Made by a program: the position numbers and the translations under genes
Part shown: positions 44,556 to 52,402 of the stretch, piece after piece
How the letters are laid out: each line of letters starts with the position of its first letter
Position numbering within the stretch: the stretch's first letter is position 1
DNA from: Vibrio sp. J1-1
Lineage (GTDB): Bacteria > Pseudomonadota > Gammaproteobacteria > Enterobacterales > Vibrionaceae
DNA length: 64,000 nucleotides
Reading direction: 5' to 3'
NCBI RefSeq assembly: GCF_021728395.1
Contig: NZ_JAKKCM010000012.1
Location: forward strand, 62,001 to 126,000
Notes under the pieces: model-generated
Database searches by the model: none
What the model saw: only the letters and a program-made list of their open reading frames with translations
Told to the model about the DNA's origin: nothing

Positions 44556-45911
44556 TTACGCTTTGCTAGGCATTCTGAATAAGTCGCTGAATACTTTGGC
44601 GATCATCAGAGTGAGCAAGATATTTGTCAGCATAAGAAGCGGTGTTTCTATTCTATATACCGGCGTTAGGTTTAAAGCTCCAGACGTAAGTACGACTAAC
44701 AGGTTAATACCCAGAACTCGATGTATCATCAGTTTTGGCGTTGAAAAGATGTTCCAGATAACGATGACGTTAATGAAATAGAATAATGCCAGTTGCCACA
44801 ACTCGGTCAATAACGGCATTAAAAATACGTATTGAAGTAAAATGACCGTTCCGGTCCCAATTACGCCCAAAAAACCGTCTTTGAGAACGCTAGGTGGCAT
44901 TGTGGGTAAAACACACGAGAATACCCCAGCTAGCAACGGGAATATAAAGCCTCCAGGTATCGGTAGATATATCCAAATTAATGTAGATGTGACAAACATG
45001 GTCACACCTTGGAGAACTTTACGACCATCTTCATTAAGGTGCTGGAGAAAACTGCGTTTTTCTTTCTCCCAAGATGTCTGAACGTGTTGAATCTCAAGAT
45101 CGTTCTGGTTATCAACTAGTGAGTATTGTGGCTTGTTTGCATCAAAGTTCTTTAGTCGTTCTATCAGCTTTTCGTCGTCGAGGTTATGTTTTGTATTGGA
45201 CTCGGAACATTCAACCAAGGTTGCTTGAATATGAGCGAGTTCATCTACTCGATTGCGCCAAACTTTCCTATGTTGTTTTAAACGATAACTGCCTGTAAGT
45301 GGTAGATTTAAGAGTTGGTACAGCTTTTCAATGTTTGCTGTATTCGACTCCAAAGATTCAGTGCAGACTGAGCCTGGATTTGTGACCGATTCGAGTAATG
45401 TAGAGCGAACGGCCTCAAAACATTTGAGGAAGTGTTGTTCAGTGTTAACTGGCCATACGAGTCGATAAACCACAGAAAAAGTGATCACGCCTAATATGGT
45501 TTCTTGTACCCGTAACAACGCAAAGTGGAATGTTGCTTGGTTATCAAATCCACCCATACAAGCGATGATGGAGCACACAGAAAAACCCATCGTAAATACA
45601 TAGCCATATTTGGCATCACTTGACATGAAAATACATACCCCAAGAAATAGGGTAAAAAAGGTTAAGAACAAAAACTGATCTTGAGAGAACATAGCAATGA
45701 GAAAAAAAGCGTATCCGATACCTACGACAGTCCCAAGTAATCGGTTGTAGCCTTTGTTCAGTGAATGCGCGAAGCTCTCGTTTAATGCCATGACGGCAAC
45801 CGCAATCGCCGCCCAGTATGGTTTTTCCCATTGAAACCACAGGGCGAGGCAAATGGCGATAACAATAGAGAGTGCTGCTTTTATCGCTTCTTTCGTCGAG
45901 GCATTAAACAT
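44556..45911 (-). CDS. FUSC family efflux membrane protein (AaeB-like)
   Basis: A 451-residue inner-membrane protein with helices about 10-150 and again about 300-440 around a cytoplasmic stretch. The start EAIKAALSIVIAICLALWF and WEKPYWAAIAVAVMALNE are the fusaric-acid-resistance (FUSC) signature. E. coli AaeB is about 650 residues, so this is a shorter member. It is preceded by a HlyD-type adaptor and a DUF1656 protein, as in aaeXAB, and should export aromatic acids or similar compounds, an inference. Confidence 0.87.
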   Translation of the reverse strand: MFNASTKEAIKAALSIVIAICLALWFQWEKPYWAAIAVAVMALNESFAHSLNKGYNRLLGTVVGIGYAFFLIAMFSQDQFLFLTFFTLFLGVCIFMSSDAKYGYVFTMGFSVCSIIACMGGFDNQATFHFALLRVQETILGVITFSVVYRLVWPVNTEQHFLKCFEAVRSTLLESVTNPGSVCTESLESNTANIEKLYQLLNLPLTGSYRLKQHRKVWRNRVDELAHIQATLVECSESNTKHNLDDEKLIERLKNFDANKPQYSLVDNQNDLEIQHVQTSWEKEKRSFLQHLNEDGRKVLQGVTMFVTSTLIWIYLPIPGGFIFPLLAGVFSCVLPTMPPSVLKDGFLGVIGTGTVILLQYVFLMPLLTELWQLALFYFINVIVIWNIFSTPKLMIHRVLGINLLVVLTSGALNLTPVYRIETPLLMLTNILLTLMIAKVFSDLFRMPSKA

Positions 45912-45925
45912 AGCAATCTACCTAA

Positions 45926-46789
45926 TTAGTTTTTGATGATTTTAACGGAAGCCGTCATACCCACGCGTAACTGTAGATTTTCGGGGATTTTGTCTAGAGT
46001 CACTTTAATCGGAATGCGCTGAGCTAAACGTATCCATTGAAAATTAGGGTTTACGTTAGGCAGTAGATCGTTACCTGTACTGCCATCTTGCTTAGCGATG
46101 CCGTATCCAATACTCTTGATTTTACCCTTTAATACCACGTCATCGTGCATGAGCAAGGTGACGTACGCTTTGTCTTGTGGGTCGACACCAACTAAATCTG
46201 TCTCTTTGAAGTAACCCTCTATCCAAAAGCTATTTTCATCAATCAAAGCCACCACTGGTGAGTTAGCTACTACTTGTGAACCAACGCGCAGGTTTAGATT
46301 GGTAATATAGCCATCGGTAGGTGCATAAACTTTGGTAAAATCGAGATTTAGATGCGCTTCTTCTACCGTGGCTTTTGCTAGCTCCACATTCGCCATCGCC
46401 GTTTCGACCGCATTACTTAAATTATTCAGAGTCAGCACTGGCACTGCGCCGGGAGTACGCTTTTGTAGTTTTAAGGCACGCTGCTCTTCATTTTTCGCTT
46501 TAGATAACAGTGCGACTGCTTGTTTCTGACTTGCTAACGCTTTGTTGTAGGTCGCTTGATAAATACTCGGATCAATCTCAAACAATAGATCGCCTTTTTT
46601 AACCTTTGAGTTGTCAGTCACGTAAATATCGGTGACTTGTCCGGTTACGCGAGGCGTTATTGAGACAATATAAGCGCTAACTTGGCCATCTCGGGTCCAA
46701 GGGTTATTTTCGTATGTTTGGTAGTAGCTGTAAAACACAGTACCAGCGGTACAAAGTAATAGTAGAGTGATGAAATAACGTTTAATCAC
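45926..46789 (-). CDS. HlyD family periplasmic adaptor (AaeA-like)
   Basis: About 287 residues. The GTG at 46789 is chosen because AAGGCGA lies just before it, directly after the stop of the DUF1656 gene, and the protein then begins with its membrane anchor (IKRYFITLLLLCTAGTVFY). An earlier in-frame start at 46825 would overlap that gene. Biotinyl-lipoyl-like halves: SAYIVSITPRVTGQV and NLRVGSQVVANSPVVALID, with a coiled coil between. It bridges the FUSC pump to an outer membrane channel. Confidence 0.88.
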   Translation of the reverse strand: MIKRYFITLLLLCTAGTVFYSYYQTYENNPWTRDGQVSAYIVSITPRVTGQVTDIYVTDNSKVKKGDLLFEIDPSIYQATYNKALASQKQAVALLSKAKNEEQRALKLQKRTPGAVPVLTLNNLSNAVETAMANVELAKATVEEAHLNLDFTKVYAPTDGYITNLNLRVGSQVVANSPVVALIDENSFWIEGYFKETDLVGVDPQDKAYVTLLMHDDVVLKGKIKSIGYGIAKQDGSTGNDLLPNVNPNFQWIRLAQRIPIKVTLDKIPENLQLRVGMTASVKIIKN

Positions 46790-46799
46790 GGGGATCGCC

Positions 46800-47012
46800 T
46801 TAAAATATGGTGATGAACTGACCAACGAGGCCTGTAAAAATAACTATCAGACTTATCTCGGCTAACGCTGGGAAGGCAATGTACTTATGAAGCCCCAGTT
46901 TGGTTGCTATCGATCCCACTAACAGCGTTAGTATGTAAGCCAATGCGATAACCAGTAGTAGCGGAGGGAAATAGACCTCTCCCCAGACAAGTTCATGTGG
47001 CATTATGCTCAT
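46800..47012 (-). CDS. DUF1656 membrane protein (AaeX-like)
   Basis: A 70-residue protein with two membrane helices (PPLLLVIALAYILTLLVGS and LAEISLIVIFTGLVGQFI). DUF1656 proteins are the first gene of aaeXAB-type efflux operons, as here; the start HELVWGEVYFPP is typical. Role unknown. Confidence 0.87.
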   Translation of the reverse strand: MSIMPHELVWGEVYFPPLLLVIALAYILTLLVGSIATKLGLHKYIAFPALAEISLIVIFTGLVGQFITIF

Positions 47013-47186
47013 TGCGTTTATCTCTGTTTTCTTGATGAATGAAAAGATAAGGCAATCAGAATAGAAGAGGTAATCGCTTTTGTATGACAGTATCCATCAA
47101 AAGCTAAAATTGGGCAGGATCCCAGAGAGTACCTATCTTTTTGTTCTGCATTTTATAACCTCTATGTGATGTGTAGAAAAGGCGGA

Positions 47187-48125
47187 CTAAGCCCAATAGC
47201 GATCATGAGTAAACGAGATAGTGAGCCAAAGATGGTTACTCAGTGGCTTTAGGCACGACTCGACATCAACACGGATTTTGTCCAGTTCCTGTATCTCAAA
47301 CATTCGAGAAGGGGTGGTATCGATAAAGGTTATATCGACGAAGAGCTGTCGACCGGTTTTTGTGATACGCGCGACATGATCGTCAAATGAATAGCGTGAC
47401 GAAAGTGGGCGCAATATGTCCTCGATTTCCTGTTGAACCGACTCATCGGGTGCCATGACAAGTAGTTCTTTGATGCTCTTAACCAATCTTGTGATAGGAA
47501 CCTTAATAAAATAGAGCGTTGCAAGAATCACGGATATTGGGTCGACGTAAGAAGCAAGGTGCTTCAGAGAATCAGTTGTTGTCATCAGGTGGCTAATGAC
47601 AAAAGAAACGACCACCAGAAGACTGAATATCGCATCGACTAACCATTGTTCACACTCGGCTTGTATGAGGTCGTTCTGCTCCTGACTGCAGTACTTTAAG
47701 TAGCCCCAACTGCTTAAACAAATCAATGCGGTGATGAGACCATAAGCAATGCCCGAGAAGCTTTCATTATTTTCTGCGCCTCCGTTATGCAAAACCAATA
47801 CGGCGCTCACAAACCCATAGAGGCAGATGGAAATAATGACGAACGATTTAACCAGGTTCACTAACGGTTCAACAGCGGTTCTGCCCATATGAAAACTGCT
47901 CTGATGGAATTGGCTTGAGTCAAAGCTATTGTCTTTACTTATCATAACCAGTGCGTACATCGTCATCATCGAGAGCAATATCGACACGCCAGAATATATC
48001 GCATCGAAAAGAATGATCCCCGATTGTATGAGGAGTCCCCATACCACTCCTGTCGTCGTATAGAGACAACCCATCGTGATGGAAAATTGGATAAGTTTTT
48101 TGTCTTTTGTACTGTTACTACTCAT
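47187..48125 (-). CDS. Cation diffusion facilitator-like protein with altered metal site
   Basis: A 312-residue protein with six membrane helices and a C-terminal cytoplasmic domain, of the CDF type. The usual metal pairs are only half kept: DAIYSGVS in helix 2 (second Asp replaced by Ser) and QWLVDAIFS in helix 5 (His replaced by Gln). So two of four ligands are missing. It overlaps the antiporter gene by eight bases and is translationally coupled to it, which is unusual company for a metal exporter. The cargo may be something other than zinc or iron. Confidence 0.78.
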   Translation of the reverse strand: MSSNSTKDKKLIQFSITMGCLYTTTGVVWGLLIQSGIILFDAIYSGVSILLSMMTMYALVMISKDNSFDSSQFHQSSFHMGRTAVEPLVNLVKSFVIISICLYGFVSAVLVLHNGGAENNESFSGIAYGLITALICLSSWGYLKYCSQEQNDLIQAECEQWLVDAIFSLLVVVSFVISHLMTTTDSLKHLASYVDPISVILATLYFIKVPITRLVKSIKELLVMAPDESVQQEIEDILRPLSSRYSFDDHVARITKTGRQLFVDITFIDTTPSRMFEIQELDKIRVDVESCLKPLSNHLWLTISFTHDRYWA

Positions 48126-49458
48126 TATTAGAATCTTGTGTTTCTTTTTCTATGATCAACCAAACCGGAACTGCACACATCAGAAGTAGTAAGCTCCACA
48201 TCCCCGCAGTAGGACCACTTCCGTAAATAGTCGCAACAGAAAATACGAATGCGATGGCGCCAATCGGAATATAAGCGTTTATATTTAGCACACGAGAAAG
48301 CTTATCTTTTTTGACAAATAAAATACCTTCCACCACGCAACAGAATACATAAGGGATCATGGCCGCATCAGTCGATAAGTCGACAATGAGATTGTAAAAC
48401 GTGGCCATTGCTTGTCCGCCTGAAACGTCGACGATTAACAGTAAGCTCGATAGGGTAGCCGAGATTAAAATGCCGTACTTAGGAGAACCAGCGCGGTTAA
48501 CTTTGGCAAACACCTTGGGCATTGCGCCGTCTCGTGCTGCCGCCATAGGAACCTGACCCATGAGTAACGTCCAGCCATTGATGGCACCTAAGGACGAAAT
48601 AACTGCGGCAATCGATATAATGGTAGCCGCCGTTGGTCCCCACATGACGTGAGCAGCATCGGCAAACGGCGCAGTGGAATGAATCAGAAACTCTCTTGGC
48701 AGTACCCCCAGTACTACGGTTGTCCCCAAAATATAAATTAGAGAAGACACCAAGGTACCGACAATGGTGGCGCGTGGAATGGTTTTATCGGCATTTTCTA
48801 CATCGCCAGCAGGCACGGTCGCTGATTCAATACCCAAGAAAGCAAACATCGTTAACGGAGCGGTTGCCGCTAGAGCGCTAAAGAACGGCTTGTCACTTGG
48901 GTTTAATACGGCAAAGTGACTCCAGTCCACCCAGAATAACCCAAAGATACTAATACCAATAAACGGGATCAGCTTGGTGTACACGGTGACAGCCTGAAAC
49001 ATACCGGCTTCTTTGACACCCTTGATATTAATCGCAGCAATTAACCATATAGATCCGAGACCAATAAGAACGTTAACGCCTCTCAACTCATGAAGGAAAG
49101 GGAAAAGATTATTGAGATACCCAACCAGACCAGCAGCCATGGCGGGTAAAGAGGCCCAAATGGAAATCCAGTAACCCCAGGCCACTAAAAAGCCAGTAAA
49201 TCGGCCAAAACCTAGTCGTGTGTAGGCATAGGGTCCACCTGTTGATGGGGAAATTCGTGCTAGTCGGGCAAATACAATGCCAAGACAAACCGCAGCCATT
49301 GCCATTAGGCCCCAACCAATAATCGCAACCGATCCGTAAGGGGCGAGTGCGGCAGGAGCTATGAAGAAACCGGAGCCAATCATATTACCAATGATCAAAG
49401 CCGTACAGGTCCAAAACCCTAAAGACTTTGTTTTGGCGGGTGTGTTATCAGTCATCAT
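48118..49458 (-). CDS. APC family amino acid antiporter (AdiC-like)
   Basis: A 446-residue protein with 12 membrane helices. NMIGSGFFIAPAALA in helix 1, FLGIESATVPAGDVENADKTIPRA in helix 6 and GAINGWTLLMGQ in helix 8 align with the E. coli arginine/agmatine antiporter AdiC; the tryptophan of the last motif (AdiC Trp293) is kept, but the helix-6 tryptophan (AdiC Trp202) is a phenylalanine here. Substrate pair cannot be fixed. In a decarboxylase island, exchange of an amino acid for its amine is the expected job. Two adjacent ATGs open the gene. Confidence 0.88.
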   Translation of the reverse strand: MMTDNTPAKTKSLGFWTCTALIIGNMIGSGFFIAPAALAPYGSVAIIGWGLMAMAAVCLGIVFARLARISPSTGGPYAYTRLGFGRFTGFLVAWGYWISIWASLPAMAAGLVGYLNNLFPFLHELRGVNVLIGLGSIWLIAAINIKGVKEAGMFQAVTVYTKLIPFIGISIFGLFWVDWSHFAVLNPSDKPFFSALAATAPLTMFAFLGIESATVPAGDVENADKTIPRATIVGTLVSSLIYILGTTVVLGVLPREFLIHSTAPFADAAHVMWGPTAATIISIAAVISSLGAINGWTLLMGQVPMAAARDGAMPKVFAKVNRAGSPKYGILISATLSSLLLIVDVSGGQAMATFYNLIVDLSTDAAMIPYVFCCVVEGILFVKKDKLSRVLNINAYIPIGAIAFVFSVATIYGSGPTAGMWSLLLLMCAVPVWLIIEKETQDSNNE

Positions 49459-49555
49459 AAACCTTCATTGGTGTGTCAATTCAACAAATATTGGAGGGGA
49501 GTAAACAAGCCCACCGGAAGTTATCTCCAACAGTGGGCTTATTGTTCAGAGTCAG

Positions 49556-50428
49556 TTACTTCAATGAGTAAGATTGAATTACGTCCTGACTTTGCTGTTG
49601 ACCAAAGTAACGTTGGAACAGTTCAGAGAACTCGTTAGTTTGGTATGCAGCACTTAATGCCTTATCCACGCTTAGTCTAAAATCATCGTTGTTACGTGGA
49701 ACCGCTAGTGATTGAAGTGCTGTCTCATAGACACGGCCTGAAAGTTCTAGGTTGTCAAAACCGCCTTTCGCCATTTCACTGCTTAAAGAGTCTACTTCAG
49801 CGAAGTAAGCGTCTGCTTTACCGGAGTTAACCATGTCGAGTCCTTGCTCGTGAGTATCAACAGCGACAACCTTAGCAATAACACCAAGGCGTTTAACTTG
49901 CTCTTTAACCCAGGCTTCTGTCACAGTTTGCTTGTGGACGACGTAAGTGTGATTCGCAAGGCCACGGTTGACAGTGGCACGCCATTTAGGACCTTCGTGT
50001 GCAGGTTTACCTTCGAGTACACGTTTTAAGTCTTGCTGTGCATCTTGATTCAACACTGCGCTAACGCCACCTTGGAAGATGGGAAGCGAGAAGCTCGCCT
50101 GCTGACGACGCTCTGCCGTTGGTGTGATCGCGCTACATAAGATGTCGATTTCGCTGTTAGAAAGCTTTTGTAATCCAGAGTCTAGAGTAACAGGGACAAA
50201 CTGAATATTATTGCTCTCTACGTCCATCGAATTGGCAACCGCTTTACAAAGATCAATCGCGTAGCCCTCTGGTTGGCCGGTTACCTGGCTTAAAGATGAG
50301 AACGGTGCTTCATCAGCAAGGTAGCCAAACGTTAGGCTGTTTTCGTTGGCAAAGGCAACGTTCATTGTCACAGGAAGTAGTACGGATAGTGCTAATGCAC
50401 TCTGTACCAATGATTTTTTATTTAACAT
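49556..50428 (-). CDS. Periplasmic amino-acid binding protein (SBP_bac_3), orphan
   Basis: A 290-residue protein. Signal peptide of about 27 residues ends NVAFA before NENSLTFGY. The binding fold shows PEGYAIDLCKAVA, LSNSEIDILCSAITPTAERR and SGKADAYFAEVD. No permease or ATPase gene is nearby, so it does not form a usual ABC importer. It lies between two APC antiporters, each 50-100 bases away, and is probably in the same operon; it may feed or sense substrate in the periplasm. Confidence 0.85.
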   Translation of the reverse strand: MLNKKSLVQSALALSVLLPVTMNVAFANENSLTFGYLADEAPFSSLSQVTGQPEGYAIDLCKAVANSMDVESNNIQFVPVTLDSGLQKLSNSEIDILCSAITPTAERRQQASFSLPIFQGGVSAVLNQDAQQDLKRVLEGKPAHEGPKWRATVNRGLANHTYVVHKQTVTEAWVKEQVKRLGVIAKVVAVDTHEQGLDMVNSGKADAYFAEVDSLSSEMAKGGFDNLELSGRVYETALQSLAVPRNNDDFRLSVDKALSAAYQTNEFSELFQRYFGQQQSQDVIQSYSLK

Positions 50429-50477
50429 ATCTATGTTCCTAATTCTTTAATCAATATGAGTGGTGTGTTGCCACTGA

Positions 50478-51821
50478 TTAGTTATTTGATTCGGCTGATG
50501 CTTGAGTTGTGTCTTTTTTATCAAAACGGTAAGCAATGAAGCCGTAAAGAAGATAAGAAAGCATCATCACGACCATGCCGCCAAATACCGCTTCCATTCC
50601 TGAAGCGTAAAGTGCGTAAGCGCTGTAAAGAATCGCAACCAGCATGCAAATGATGTTCAGCGTAAATGCTTTACCCGTTACGTTTGCTTTCTTCATGACA
50701 ATAACCAGTGCAGAGATTGCGGTGATGTAAGGAACAATGTTTGTTACGGCTGCAAGGTCAACCAATTTACCAAACTGCGCCGCGGCGTCAGGAGACATAG
50801 TGGTTACTGCGAACAGTGTTTGAATCACACCAGCAATCACCATACCAATTACAGGCGCGCCAGCTTTGTTTAGTTTTGCAAACACTTTAGGGAACATACG
50901 GAAATCAGCCGTAAATTTCGCTGTTTCTGCCAGCGTGAACTGCCAGCCTAGCAGAGAGCCTACACAAGCAATTACCGCTAGAGCCATGATGATATTACCC
51001 ACGAATGGGTTAAACATTTGAGCGTAAACGTAAGCAAAAGGCGCACTAGAGTTAGCTAACTCAGCATTAGGAACAATACCTTGAATGACGGCAGTAGATA
51101 GAACATAGATAACTGCAGCGCCCAGCGTACCTAACAGACACGCAAGTGGTACATTTTTCTTAGGGTTTTCGACTGCGTCGGAGTTTTGCGCAGCAGACTC
51201 CATACCGAGGAATGCCCATAGTGTTAGTGGAATACTTTGCGCGATTGCATCTGACATTTTCAGGTTTTGTGGGTTCCACGCTTGAGCAAAAGTATCTGCC
51301 GAGAACCAGAACCAACCGATAATACCCAAACCAGCAACAGGGATGATTACGCCCCAAACTGTAATTGCACCAATTTTACCGGTTAAACGTGCCCCGCCAA
51401 AGTTAGCAACAATGGTCAGCCAAATTAAACCTACTACGCCGACAAACAGTGGCGTTGCTCCGGTACCCAGCCAGGGGAAAAATGGTGTCAAGTATCCCAC
51501 CGCTGAGATAGCAATCGCAACGTTACCAATTGCTAGAGAAAGGTAATAAAGAAATGACGCCATGAAAAAGCTGGATTTCCCATGCGCTTCCTCAGAATAG
51601 GCAGACATGCCACCTGAGCGGTTACAAAATACGCCGAGTTGCGCAAATGAGTAAGCGATTGCCATGGAGCCAATTGCGGTAACAATCCACGAAAGGAGTG
51701 AAATTGCTCCTATTTGTGCCATAGATGATGGAAGCATGATAATGCCAGAGCCCATCATATTTACCGCAACTAACGTCGTTAGCCCGGTAAGCGTCATCTT
51801 TTTGTTATTAGAATCGGCCAT
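50478..51821 (-). CDS. potE: PotE-like putrescine/ornithine (or related amine) antiporter
   Basis: A 447-residue APC antiporter, close in many blocks to E. coli PotE (439): VNMMGSGIIMLPSSMAQIG, VANFGGARLTGKIGAITVWGVIIPV, LWAFLGMESAAQNSDAVENP and GSLLGWQFTLAETAKF. PotE exchanges putrescine with ornithine, and similar CadB and AdiC use other pairs. The gene points away from the decarboxylases across a common 580-base control region, as in other acid-stress modules. Which amine it carries depends on the first decarboxylase. Confidence 0.88.
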   Translation of the reverse strand: MADSNNKKMTLTGLTTLVAVNMMGSGIIMLPSSMAQIGAISLLSWIVTAIGSMAIAYSFAQLGVFCNRSGGMSAYSEEAHGKSSFFMASFLYYLSLAIGNVAIAISAVGYLTPFFPWLGTGATPLFVGVVGLIWLTIVANFGGARLTGKIGAITVWGVIIPVAGLGIIGWFWFSADTFAQAWNPQNLKMSDAIAQSIPLTLWAFLGMESAAQNSDAVENPKKNVPLACLLGTLGAAVIYVLSTAVIQGIVPNAELANSSAPFAYVYAQMFNPFVGNIIMALAVIACVGSLLGWQFTLAETAKFTADFRMFPKVFAKLNKAGAPVIGMVIAGVIQTLFAVTTMSPDAAAQFGKLVDLAAVTNIVPYITAISALVIVMKKANVTGKAFTLNIICMLVAILYSAYALYASGMEAVFGGMVVMMLSYLLYGFIAYRFDKKDTTQASAESNN

Positions 51822-52402
51822 TTTAAACTCCTAGAGTTAAGTTTTAATTTTGAAAGATTTATTTTCTGTGTGTAAATAGAAATTCGCGTATTTTTATTTA
51901 CACGTATTTATATTTTTAACTCACAAAAAATGGAAAATGGTTATAGATTAAAAATGATTAAATCAATACAAATTAAAATTGCGACTAGTTTTATTGATTA
52001 CTGATATTAAAAATTAAACAGTATGAAAACTACGAAGTTGATTTAAATCGAGTAGGGATATTAGTAGTAATTAGACGGCTGTCATAATCGCATTTGGATG
52101 ATTGCGTCCGTCAAAACCTGAAGCTTAGTCGGTTTTGGAAGGGATGCTTGGTCATGGGTTGAGTTTTATTGTCTTAATATCAATGATTTAATTTTGTTCG
52201 GAGTGAGGGGGTACTAATTTGGATGCTTAGGAATTAATGAGAGGATAAACAAAAGTTCAATTATCTAATGAGTGTTTTTATTTATTGATTATTTGAATGA
52301 TCTGATCCGTCATAAGCGATTTAAATATCCTTGCGTTAGCGAACATAATGGCGTCCTGATGTGAAACAACAATCTTAAATTAATCCTTATTAAGGAGGAT
52401 CT
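51822..52402. other. Divergent control region of potE-like gene and decarboxylases
   Basis: 581 bases, strongly AT-rich. It must hold both promoters; the decarboxylase has a very strong ribosome site AAGGAGGAT (52392-52400). AT-rich blocks near 51880-52030 suit a ToxR/CadC-type regulator or H-NS, but no CadC gene is in the window. Confidence 0.5.
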
